From contig MIAG01000001.1 in NCBI GenBank assembly GCA_001829005.1, forward strand, positions 1,083,007-1,147,006: a stretch of DNA of 64,000 bases, in the 5' to 3' direction. Of the stretch, positions 25,194 to 33,458 are shown one piece after another. The position numbers were made by a program, and so were the translations under genes. The notes under the pieces are model-generated. The model worked only from the letters and a program-made list of their open reading frames with translations. It was not told where the DNA came from and made no database searches. Origin of the DNA: Sphingobacteriia bacterium RIFOXYC2_FULL_35_18. GTDB taxonomy: Bacteria > Bacteroidota > Bacteroidia > Chitinophagales > Chitinophagaceae. The stretch's first letter is position 1, and every line of letters begins with the position of its first letter.

Positions 25194-26138
25194 TTATTTT
25201 TTTGGTTGCTCTACTGAAGAAATAAAATCCTTGATCAATTGAATGTTTTTTGCTTTATTGTCGTGCATGGTACCATGACCAGCTCCTTCAATCATTCCAA
25301 ATTGACTGTTCTTAACTAGACTACTAAAATAACGAACTGTTTGCGGCCTAGCTTCGTCGTATTCGCCGGTAATAAAAAGTGAGGGTATTTTTATACTAGA
25401 TAAACTTTTAATTCGATCATAATTGATAAGTGTTCCAGTGGCCGTAAATTCTGTAGGCCCCCACATATAATTATAGATGAAGCTGTTGCCAGCAGCCATT
25501 ATGGTGTCTAAGTCACTGGTAAGCCTACTGTTTCTAACACCAAAATTTTTTGCATAAACAGAGTTTGCATTTATATAGGCAGCACTATTAAAGTCCCCTG
25601 TTTTTTCTCCTTTAGCTATTGCAACTTGTATACTATCAGGTAGGGTTTTAATTAAGATGTCTGCATCTTTTTTCCATAGCGCTGTACTAAAATAAGGGCT
25701 GTTGAATATGATTGCTTTTACTTCTTTGGGGTATTGTAAGTAGTATTCTAATGCTAGTGCGGTTCCCCACGAATGTCCATGTAAGTAAAACGATTTGAGC
25801 TGTAGGGTATTTACCAATGCTCTAACTTGTTCTACAAATAAAGGAACTTTCAATAATGAAGTATCTGTATGATAATCTGATCTTCCACTACCTAACTGAT
25901 CAAAAATAATAATTGGTCGATCGTTGCCAATTGTTTCAAATTGATAAAAAGACCTGCTGGTTCCACCAGGACCTCCATGCAACATAAGAATGGGTGTGCG
26001 GTTGCCTTTCCCAATTATTCTATACCAGATCTTACCACCTTGTACATTAATTTTTCCTTCGCCTTCCTTTAATTGCGCAAAGGAAACAATTGAAAGATGA
26101 ATGAATACTAAAAACGATAAAACTATTTTTGATAACAT
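25194..26138 (-). CDS. Proline iminopeptidase-like alpha/beta hydrolase (S33), exported
   Basis: A 314-residue protein with a Sec signal peptide ending near VSFAQ. It carries the oxyanion segment MLHGGPGGTSRSF, the nucleophile elbow HGHSWGTALALEY, Asp in GEYDEARP and the final His in EGAGHGTMHDN, as in S33 prolyl aminopeptidases. It is a paralogue of the gene at 21306 but lacks a lipobox, so it is predicted to be soluble in the periplasm. It heads the coupled group of Usp, P1 peptidase and aminotransferase. Confidence 0.88.
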   Translation of the reverse strand: MLSKIVLSFLVFIHLSIVSFAQLKEGEGKINVQGGKIWYRIIGKGNRTPILMLHGGPGGTSRSFYQFETIGNDRPIIIFDQLGSGRSDYHTDTSLLKVPLFVEQVRALVNTLQLKSFYLHGHSWGTALALEYYLQYPKEVKAIIFNSPYFSTALWKKDADILIKTLPDSIQVAIAKGEKTGDFNSAAYINANSVYAKNFGVRNSRLTSDLDTIMAAGNSFIYNYMWGPTEFTATGTLINYDRIKSLSSIKIPSLFITGEYDEARPQTVRYFSSLVKNSQFGMIEGAGHGTMHDNKAKNIQLIKDFISSVEQPKK

Positions 26139-26185
26139 GTATATTAATTTAGGCTATAAACTGTACACTTTAAAGGTACACTAAA

Positions 26186-27442
26186 TTAAAAAACGTACAT
26201 CAACAGTAATCCAACAGCAGCCGCCAACATCAATAGTAATGCCGCGCCACCTAGAATATTAGACCAAATGCCATTACAAAAAGTTCCCATTACTTTTTTG
26301 TTATTGGCAATATGCAAAATGATGGCAATTAAAACAGGTGCCGTTAAGCCATACAAAATAGCAGCATATATCAGCGCATTGATTGGTGAAATGCCTATAT
26401 AGTTGATGGTAAGACCCAGGAGTAGGGCGGAGATAATAATGGTGTAAAAAGCCTTTGCTTCATGAAATTTCTTATCCAACCCATTTTCCCAAGAAAAAAT
26501 CTCCGTAATCATATAAGATAAAGCACCGCTTAATACAGGGATGGCCAAAAATCCTGTTCCAATAATTCCAACAGCAAATAATATATAAGCAGCTTCCCCT
26601 GCTAATGGTTTTAAAGCTTGTGCTGCTTCTTCAACCGTATTAATTTGATGAATGCCCGCATTAAATAAAACAGTACCAGTTGTTAAAATGATGAAGTACA
26701 TCACAATATTAGAAAACAACATACCTGTATCTATATCTTGTCGCATTTCAGCGATTATTTTTTTATTCACTACTAATTTCTTTTTTCTGTGCTTTAAATC
26801 TTCAACTGACATAGTAGCTTGCCAGAAAAAAAGATAGGGTGAAATGGTTGTTCCCAGAATGGCTACCAACGTGGCTAAATATTCTTTCGTAAAATGAATT
26901 TTAGGGAAAAAAGTATTCGATAAAATTGCGCCCAGATCTTGTTTGTACAAAAATGGAACGATGATATAAACTAATAATACTAAGCATAGGTATTTTAATA
27001 CAGCAGCTATTTTTTCATAGGGTAAGTAGATAATTAAAATCAATAAGATAACAGTGAAGCAAACACTAAAATAATTGGCATCTATAGAAGGGAATAATAA
27101 GTTTCCCACTGCCCCCATGCCAGCAATATTTGCTCCTATATTTAAAACAATAGCAGGAAAGCTAAATAAAATCATCAAGTACAGCACTATTTTTGGGTAA
27201 TGGGTTTTCAAAGTGCCTGATAAACCTTGCCCAGAAACCATTCCAATTCTTCCACACATTTCTTGAACTGCAGCCATTAAAGGGAAACTGATAAATGCAG
27301 TCCATAAAGTAGTAAGCCCAAACTGGGCTCCTGCCTGAGAATAAGTAGCAATTCCTGAAGGATCGTCGTCACTCGATCCAGTAACCAATCCTGGCCCTAA
27401 ATTTTTCCAAAATTTTTTTAGGAAAAATGGTTTCTTCTTCAT
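26186..27442 (-). CDS. NRAMP-superfamily divalent-metal transporter with altered metal-site motifs
   Basis: A 418-residue inner-membrane protein with about eleven helices. TM1 shows the NRAMP-type unwound motif as SDDDPSGIAT (residues 24-33), where classical members have DPGN. TM6 has TTISPYLFFWQ (198-208), where classical manganese/iron carriers have the methionine-containing MPHN. So the transporter lies in an NRAMP-related clade with a different metal preference. It overlaps the AlkB gene by 4 bases. The metal carried cannot be stated. Confidence 0.85.
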   Translation of the reverse strand: MKKKPFFLKKFWKNLGPGLVTGSSDDDPSGIATYSQAGAQFGLTTLWTAFISFPLMAAVQEMCGRIGMVSGQGLSGTLKTHYPKIVLYLMILFSFPAIVLNIGANIAGMGAVGNLLFPSIDANYFSVCFTVILLILIIYLPYEKIAAVLKYLCLVLLVYIIVPFLYKQDLGAILSNTFFPKIHFTKEYLATLVAILGTTISPYLFFWQATMSVEDLKHRKKKLVVNKKIIAEMRQDIDTGMLFSNIVMYFIILTTGTVLFNAGIHQINTVEEAAQALKPLAGEAAYILFAVGIIGTGFLAIPVLSGALSYMITEIFSWENGLDKKFHEAKAFYTIIISALLLGLTINYIGISPINALIYAAILYGLTAPVLIAIILHIANNKKVMGTFCNGIWSNILGGAALLLMLAAAVGLLLMYVF

Positions 27443-28047
27443 TCCAGTATGGTTCTAAATGTGAGATTAATCCTAAGGTCTTTAATCAATTTTGTAGGTG
27501 GTAGTTGGTGCTGCCAAAAACGTTGTGTAGCTCCTTTCATTACCAATAAACTTCCGTGCTGTAATATAATTTGTTTTTTTTCTTGCGTTAATTTGTGTTT
27601 GAAATTAAATTTTCTTTCTGCCCCAAAACTAATAGAAGCAATTGCACCATCTGGTTTTAACTCAGGTTCTGCATCGCTATGCCAGCCCATGCCTTCTTCA
27701 CCATGATGGTATAAATTTAATAAACAAGAATTATAAGTTTCACTGGAAACTTTTTCTATAACCGATTTAATTGCTAGTAATTCATCGGTAAATGGGATTG
27801 CGGTTTTTGAAGTATTTGAATATCGATATAAAAATGGTTTGCTACCATACCAAGCTACTTTTCTTTTCGTAATAATTTGTTTCCCGAAAATTCTTACTTC
27901 ATCATTTTTCCAGTCAATACGGTTGAGTAGTTGCAATAAAAATTGATTGGCTTCTTGGGTATTAAAAACACAGCCATAGTAGTTTACTATACCATCTTGA
28001 GGTAATAAATTTTCTTCTGGTTGTTCAAATAAATTGGACTGTGTCAT
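27439..28047 (-). CDS. AlkB-like 2-oxoglutarate/Fe(II) dioxygenase
   Basis: A 202-residue protein with the jelly-roll iron site: HxD in GWHSDAEPEL (His123, Asp125), and the 2-oxoglutarate Arg in RINLTFRTI near the end. The surrounding segments (NLYHHGEEGMGWHSD, ISFGAERKF, PPTKLIKDLRINLTFR) match AlkB-homologue DNA/RNA demethylases, which repair alkylated bases by oxidative removal. The gene is nine bases from the PcrB-like gene stop-to-start and overlaps the NRAMP-like gene (ATGA), so repair and metal transport share one message. The link between them is unknown, though AlkB needs iron. Confidence 0.92.
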   Translation of the reverse strand: MTQSNLFEQPEENLLPQDGIVNYYGCVFNTQEANQFLLQLLNRIDWKNDEVRIFGKQIITKRKVAWYGSKPFLYRYSNTSKTAIPFTDELLAIKSVIEKVSSETYNSCLLNLYHHGEEGMGWHSDAEPELKPDGAIASISFGAERKFNFKHKLTQEKKQIILQHGSLLVMKGATQRFWQHQLPPTKLIKDLRINLTFRTILE

Positions 28048-28055
28048 GCACTGAT

Positions 28056-28817
28056 TTAACCAGCATTTACTATGGCAACAGAATGAATTGCCGCGCTCAC
28101 TTCTTTAATAAGAGTAGGATCTTTTTCAATTGCATTGCCAACAACAATAATATCTGCGCCCGCTTTACAGTTAAGGTATGCTTTTTCTGGATCAGTTATA
28201 CCGCCACCTATTATTAATGGCACTTCAATATGTTTGGCTACTTTTTCAATCATTTGTTCTGTAATGGGTCTTTTTGCGCCACTTCCAGCATCCATATAAA
28301 TTAATTGCATACCCAGCATTTCTCCTGCCATTGCTGTACACATAGCAATCTCACTTTTGTCTGCTGGAATTGGAGATGCATTGGAAATATAGCTAACCGT
28401 AGTTGGTGCACCACCGTCGATCACCATATAACCAGTAGGCATGATTTCCAGTCCAGATTTCTTAACAAATGGAGCGGAAATCACGTGTTGACCAATCAAC
28501 AATTCAGCATTTCGGCCTGAAATCAGCGATAAGTACAACAAGGCATCGGCATATTTGCTTACTTGGGATGGTGAACCAGGGAATAGAATTACTGGTATAG
28601 AACAAGCTGCTTTAATTTGTTGTATACACTCGTCTAAATGACTAGATATGACCAGGCTACCACCAACGAAAAAGTAGTCTACATGGGCATCTACAGACAA
28701 TTTCACCAATTCCTGAATGTTTCCAGCATCTACTTTATCAGGATCTATTAATACGGCAAAAGATTTCTTGCCGTGCTTTTTTCGTTGTGTAATTTGTTGG
28801 TAGATCGCGTGCTTCAT
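28056..28817 (-). CDS. PcrB/geranylgeranylglyceryl-phosphate synthase-family prenyltransferase
   Basis: A 253-residue (beta/alpha)8-barrel protein. Family motifs are IDPDKV near residue 23, DYFFVGGSLV, VILFPGSPSQV, GYMVIDGGAPTTV, IYMDAGSGAKRPI and VVGNAIEKDP. The enzyme links a polyprenyl group to sn-glycerol-1-phosphate by an ether bond. In Archaea this starts membrane lipid synthesis; related proteins exist in Firmicutes (PcrB) and Bacteroidota (group II GGGPS), where the final product is poorly known. Length suits the bacterial group. It diverges from the ribonucleotide reductase gene across the DnaA-box region. Confidence 0.88.
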   Translation of the reverse strand: MKHAIYQQITQRKKHGKKSFAVLIDPDKVDAGNIQELVKLSVDAHVDYFFVGGSLVISSHLDECIQQIKAACSIPVILFPGSPSQVSKYADALLYLSLISGRNAELLIGQHVISAPFVKKSGLEIMPTGYMVIDGGAPTTVSYISNASPIPADKSEIAMCTAMAGEMLGMQLIYMDAGSGAKRPITEQMIEKVAKHIEVPLIIGGGITDPEKAYLNCKAGADIIVVGNAIEKDPTLIKEVSAAIHSVAIVNAG

Positions 28818-28981
28818 GCCAATATAGATAGTCCTGCAAAAATGCAGAAAAGTTTTCGTTTAAAGTGTTTATTACTTGGGATCTTCCTTTCTGTTAACAT
28901 GGTTTAATTTTGTTTAACCTTTTGGGTCAAAACTATAAACCATTCATGCACCCAAAATTACCTAATAATCTTATTGACACC

Positions 28982-29058
28982 TGTGCATAATCGGTCAAAA
29001 CCAACGTGGATTTGAGCTAGCAAATTATCCACCTTCCTTATCCACAAGCTGTGCATAT
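28982..29058. promoter_or_regulatory. Cluster of four DnaA-box-like 9-mers before nrdJ
   Basis: Two perfect matches to TTATNCACA stand at 28982-28990 (minus, read TGTGCATAA on plus) and 29038-29046 (plus, TTATCCACA). Two with one mismatch are at 29025-29033 (TTATCCACC) and 29050-29058 (minus, TGTGCATAT on plus). The last two boxes end within 30 bases of the ATG. In E. coli the nrdAB promoter is controlled by DnaA, so similar control of this ribonucleotide reductase is plausible. A minor origin-like role is the alternative. The 9-mers are seen directly, the binding is inferred. Confidence 0.6.
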
Positions 29059-29079
29059 TTACGGTATTGGATTTTGAAA

Positions 29080-32000
29080 ATGGAAAGATATTTTCGTCAA
29101 CCGCCTCTACAAAATACCGTTTGGCAGGGACCCATTAATTACCTTTTAAACTTTAACTGCGATATGCCTAATCCACGCGCTCCAAAAGGCTTGCAATTCA
29201 GCCGCCGCTTCACCAACGATGGTGTTAGTCCTTACGATATGTTCGAATACGATTACCGCGATAGCGTAATCAAAAATCCGAACGGTGAAAAAGTTTTTGA
29301 AATGAATAATGTAGAGGTTCCAAAACAATGGAGTCAGATTGCTACAGATATTCTTGCTCAGAAATATTTTAGAAAAGCAGGTGTTCCACAACCCGATGGA
29401 TCATTGGGAAGAGAAACCAGTGTGAAACAAGTAGCACATCGTATGGCACATTGCTGGAGAGTATGGGGAGAACGTTATGGATATTTTGCTTCAGAAAAAG
29501 ATGCGCAGGTATTTTATGATGAATTAGCATACAGCATTTTAAATCAGGCTTGTGTTCCCAATTCACCACAGTGGTTCAATACTGGTTTACATGAAGTATA
29601 CGGCATAACAGGAAAGCCACAAGGACATTATTTTGTGGATCCTAAAGACAGTAAACTTAAAAAATCTACCAATGCTTACGAGCGCCCTCAACCGCATGCC
29701 TGCTTCATTTTAAGTGTAAGCGACGATTTAGTTAATGAAGGTGGCATCATGGATTTGTGGACCCGTGAAGCAAGAATTTTTAAATATGGTTCTGGTGTGG
29801 GAACCAATTTCTCTCAAATACGTGGTAGCGGCGAAAAATTAAGTGGCGGCGGTACATCAAGTGGATTGATGAGCTTCTTAAAAATTGGGGATCGTGCAGC
29901 AGGAGCAATCAAAAGCGGTGGTACTACAAGAAGAGCGGCTAAAATGGTTTGCTTAGACTTAGATCATCCAGAAATAATGGAATTCATTAACTGGAAAGTA
30001 GAAGAAGAAAAGAAAGTAGCTGCTTTAGTTGCTGCTGGATACGATAATGGTTATGAGGGCGAAGCATACGCAACAGTATCTGGTCAAAATTCTAATAACT
30101 CTGTAAGAATCCCTAATGAATTCTTTCATGCATTAGAAGCAAACGGAGATTGGGAATTAAAGGCAAGAACCGATGGCAGAGTAATGAAGAAAATTCCTGC
30201 AAGAGAAGTATGGGATAAAATCTCTTATGCAGCTTGGCGTTGTGCAGATCCAGGAACCCAATACGATACCACCATCAACGAATGGCATACCTGTCCTAAG
30301 GGCGGCCGCATTAATGCGTCTAACCCTTGTTCAGAGTACATGTTCTTAGACAATACAGCGTGTAACTTGGCTTCTATTAACTTGCGTAAGTTTCACAACG
30401 ACGACAATAATATTTTTGATGTAGAAGGATTTGAATATACTACCCGTTTGTGGACTACTGTGCTAGAAATTTCTGTTTTGATGGCACAGTTCCCTTCAAA
30501 AGAAGTAGCACAATTATCTTATGATTACAGAACATTAGGATTGGGCTTTGCTAATTTAGGTTCTATGTTAATGGTAAGTGGTATTGCTTATGATAGTGAA
30601 GAAGCACGTGGAATTGCAGGTGCAATTTCAGCGATCATGACTGGTGTAGCTTACAAAACTTCTGCGGAAATGGCCTCATTCTTGGGCACATTTGATAAGT
30701 ACGAAGAAAATAAAGAAGATATGTTGCGTGTAATGCGCAATCATCGTGCAGCCGCATACGATGCAACTGATGCATATGTAGGATTAGAAATTAAGCCACA
30801 AGGAATTAAAGCCCAGTATTGCCCAGATTATATGTTAAAAGCAGCAACCCGTGCTTGGGATGATGCAGTACAATTGGGTGAAAAATATGGTTATAGAAAT
30901 GCTCAAACCACCGTTATTGCGCCAACTGGAACCATTGGATTGGTGATGGATTGCGATACTACAGGTGTTGAGCCAGACTTTGCTTTAGTGAAGTTCAAAA
31001 AATTGAGTGGTGGTGGATATTTCAAAATCATCAATCAATCTGTACCACAAGCTTTAAAAAATTTAGGATACAATCCAGAACAAGCGAAAGCCATTGAGCA
31101 ATATGCTGTTGGTTCTGCTAGTTTTGAAAATTCACCATTCATCAACAATGCAAGCCTTGCAGCAAAAGGATTTACTGCAGCTGAAATTGAAAAACTAAAT
31201 GGTGCAGCTCGTTCTGCATTTGAAATTGCTTTCATCTTCAATCGCTTTACTTTAGGAGATGAGTGTATGCAACGTTTAGGCTTTACTCCTGCACAATACG
31301 AAGATTGGAACTTCAATTTGTTAGAAGCGATTGGCTTTACCGAAGAGCAAATTGATGCAGCCAACGATTATGTATGTGGAACAATGACCGTTGAAGGTGC
31401 ACCATTCTTAAAAGATGAACACTTAACAGTATTTGATTGCGCTAATAAATGTGGTAAAAAAGGAGAAAGATATATTCATGCTTATGGACATATTCGCATG
31501 ATGGCGGCTTGTCAACCATTCTTGAGTGGTGCTATCTCTAAAACCATCAACCTTCCTCACGAAGCAACTGTAGAAGAAATTGCAGATTGTTATTTAATGA
31601 GCTGGCAGTTGGGTCTTAAAGCAAATGCTTTATACCGTGATGGATCTAAATTAAGTCAACCTTTGAGCAATAAGAGCGAAAAGAAAAAGAAGACGGAAGA
31701 AGAAACCGAAGATGCTGCATCTACTCAAGCTGTATTAACTGAAGAGTCAACCATTGTAGACTTAGGTAAACTAACTGTTGATGAGTTATTAGAAGAAGTT
31801 ACCAAGCGAATGACTGCTTCTACAGATACAGAATTAAAGCGTGCATTGTCTAGAATTGTTGAAAGAAAATCATTACCTGCTAAACGTAGAGGATTCACTC
31901 AAAAAGCTAAAATTGGCGGTCAAGTGGTCTTCTTAAGAACAGGTGAATACAATGATGGAACATTGGGAGAAATCTTTATTGATTTGGCTAAAGAAGGTTC

Positions 32001-32538
32001 TACATTACGCAGCTTAATGAACTGTTTTGCTATATCAATTTCTGTTGGTTTACAATATGGTGTTCCATTAGAAGAGTTTGTAGACAAGTTTGTGTTCACT
32101 CGTTTTGAACCAGCTGGAATGGTAGACCATCCAAATATCAAAACCACTACTTCATTGGTAGACTTTGTGTTCCGTGCACTAGGATATGAATACCTAAACA
32201 GAACAGACTTAGTTCATGTGTTAGACAGACCTACTGTAGGTAATACAGGAGAAGAGGAGGGAGATGCTACTTTTTTGGGAAAGCCTGAACTCAGTAGTAT
32301 TAGAGTAACCGCTCCATCAGCCAATACTACTCCTGCGGAAGTTCCAGCATCACCTAAATTACAACGTGCAGCAGCTACTTCAGCCGCTGCGGGTAATAGT
32401 GGAATGGATGCGGTTAATGCAGCAGCTAAAAGTATGCAAAGCGATGCGCCTGCTTGTAGCACTTGCGGTCATTTAACCATCAGAAGTGGTACATGTTATA
32501 AGTGTTTAAACTGTGGCACCAGTATGGGTTGCAGTTAA
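29080..32538 (+). CDS. nrdJ: Class II (vitamin B12-dependent) ribonucleotide reductase
   Basis: A 1152-residue enzyme, from the ATG at 29080 (an in-frame TTG at 29074 is less likely). It makes deoxynucleotides with adenosylcobalamin as radical source, needing no oxygen. The catalytic loop NPCSEYMFLD lies near residue 415, the substrate motif APTGTIGLVMDCDTTG near 614, and DLDHP and SGGTTRRAAK are in the nucleotide-binding part. A Lys/Glu-rich linker near 865-890 precedes a TSCPD domain (about 942-1045). The C-terminus has a Cys cluster CSTCGH, CYKCLNCGTSMGCS, which could bind zinc and pass electrons to the active site. No class I (nrdAB) gene is in the window. The stop is followed by a terminator at 32570. 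DnaA-like boxes lie upstream. Confidence 0.96.
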   Translation: MERYFRQPPLQNTVWQGPINYLLNFNCDMPNPRAPKGLQFSRRFTNDGVSPYDMFEYDYRDSVIKNPNGEKVFEMNNVEVPKQWSQIATDILAQKYFRKAGVPQPDGSLGRETSVKQVAHRMAHCWRVWGERYGYFASEKDAQVFYDELAYSILNQACVPNSPQWFNTGLHEVYGITGKPQGHYFVDPKDSKLKKSTNAYERPQPHACFILSVSDDLVNEGGIMDLWTREARIFKYGSGVGTNFSQIRGSGEKLSGGGTSSGLMSFLKIGDRAAGAIKSGGTTRRAAKMVCLDLDHPEIMEFINWKVEEEKKVAALVAAGYDNGYEGEAYATVSGQNSNNSVRIPNEFFHALEANGDWELKARTDGRVMKKIPAREVWDKISYAAWRCADPGTQYDTTINEWHTCPKGGRINASNPCSEYMFLDNTACNLASINLRKFHNDDNNIFDVEGFEYTTRLWTTVLEISVLMAQFPSKEVAQLSYDYRTLGLGFANLGSMLMVSGIAYDSEEARGIAGAISAIMTGVAYKTSAEMASFLGTFDKYEENKEDMLRVMRNHRAAAYDATDAYVGLEIKPQGIKAQYCPDYMLKAATRAWDDAVQLGEKYGYRNAQTTVIAPTGTIGLVMDCDTTGVEPDFALVKFKKLSGGGYFKIINQSVPQALKNLGYNPEQAKAIEQYAVGSASFENSPFINNASLAAKGFTAAEIEKLNGAARSAFEIAFIFNRFTLGDECMQRLGFTPAQYEDWNFNLLEAIGFTEEQIDAANDYVCGTMTVEGAPFLKDEHLTVFDCANKCGKKGERYIHAYGHIRMMAACQPFLSGAISKTINLPHEATVEEIADCYLMSWQLGLKANALYRDGSKLSQPLSNKSEKKKKTEEETEDAASTQAVLTEESTIVDLGKLTVDELLEEVTKRMTASTDTELKRALSRIVERKSLPAKRRGFTQKAKIGGQVVFLRTGEYNDGTLGEIFIDLAKEGSTLRSLMNCFAISISVGLQYGVPLEEFVDKFVFTRFEPAGMVDHPNIKTTTSLVDFVFRALGYEYLNRTDLVHVLDRPTVGNTGEEEGDATFLGKPELSSIRVTAPSANTTPAEVPASPKLQRAAATSAAAGNSGMDAVNAAAKSMQSDAPACSTCGHLTIRSGTCYKCLNCGTSMGCS

Positions 32539-32569
32539 TTCGATAGCAGTTAATCCCTGCCCTAAATTT

Positions 32570-32602
32570 CTCCTCTAGATTTTTCTGGAGGAGATTTTTT
32601 TT
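32570..32602 (+). terminator. Rho-independent terminator after nrdJ
   Basis: A hairpin pairs CTCCTCTAGA (32570-32579) with TCTGGAGGAG (32584-32593) around TTTT, with one T-G wobble in the stem. A run of eight T follows immediately after one A. It ends the ribonucleotide reductase message, 31 bases after the stop codon. Confidence 0.85.
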
Positions 32603-32648
32603 GGGGCTATCCCAAAGCTTTTTTTAAATTGAGGAAACAAATCAATTT

Positions 32649-33371
32649 ATGCCTAGACTTTTATTACTTATTTGCACCCTTTTATTTGGTTCGACAGTTT
32701 TTAGTCAAACCCTTTTCACTAAATCAAAGCCAATTGTTTATACTAAAGCAACCATCACAACCATCAAAGACACATCGGTAAAATTGAAAGTCATCAAGAT
32801 TGATTTAAAAGCACAAAAAGGGTTCAATATTGATTCAGTGGTAGTAATGGAACAAAAAGCTAGATTAGAAGAATCTTTGATATTTTTTTATAAAGACAAT
32901 AAAGTTGTCCAAAAAATTCTAGTGCCTTTTTGGATAAAAAATGTGATTCCTATTGCTGAGTTCGCAGACTTTAATAAAGATGGCATACCCGATATCAAAT
33001 TCAGAATACGTACAATTGAAAAGGGTGCAACCGCATTGTTGAATTACAAAGTCTTTTTAATTAGTCAAATAAGCAAATACCGTGTGTTGAGCTTTGTAGA
33101 TTTTTCATCAGAAAAAGAATATGATATCAATGGAGACGGTATCCCAGAAATTATTGGATGCAGTACTACCAATTACAATGGCAAAAACTACTGGGTATTT
33201 AACTTGTATAATTGGGTAAACAACACTTTGCAAACCGTATCCAAAATTTATGATTATCCTATTTGGACTATGGTAGACAATAAAACAAATAAAGTAATTG
33301 CCAAAGATATTCCAGCTGATATACGCATGACCACATTGCGTGCTTTCCCTAACGAATATTTTGTAAAATAA
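32649..33371 (+). CDS. Secreted protein with EF-hand-like DxNxDG repeats
   Basis: A 240-residue protein with a signal peptide ending near STVFSQ. It contains two calcium-binding-like loops of the FG-GAP/VCBS type: DFNKDGIPDIKF (about residue 114) and DINGDGIPEIIG (about residue 160). The rest is beta-rich. The function is unknown. It stands alone between the nrdJ terminator and the GMC oxidoreductase gene, with 87 bases to the latter, so it might form a unit with it. It is predicted to be periplasmic or extracellular. Confidence 0.7.
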   Translation: MPRLLLLICTLLFGSTVFSQTLFTKSKPIVYTKATITTIKDTSVKLKVIKIDLKAQKGFNIDSVVVMEQKARLEESLIFFYKDNKVVQKILVPFWIKNVIPIAEFADFNKDGIPDIKFRIRTIEKGATALLNYKVFLISQISKYRVLSFVDFSSEKEYDINGDGIPEIIGCSTTNYNGKNYWVFNLYNWVNNTLQTVSKIYDYPIWTMVDNKTNKVIAKDIPADIRMTTLRAFPNEYFVK

Positions 33372-33458
33372 AGCCGGATTCATTCATCAAAAACTAATCA
33401 TCAATACCATTAAAATTGGTACATTCATAGTTCTAACGACCAAGATTAAAAAAGCGAT

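Noticed and set aside
28982..29058. Chromosomal replication origin (oriC)
   Set aside because: The box cluster is short, without a clear AT-rich unwinding region, and none of the usual origin genes is close. Regulation of nrdJ explains it better.
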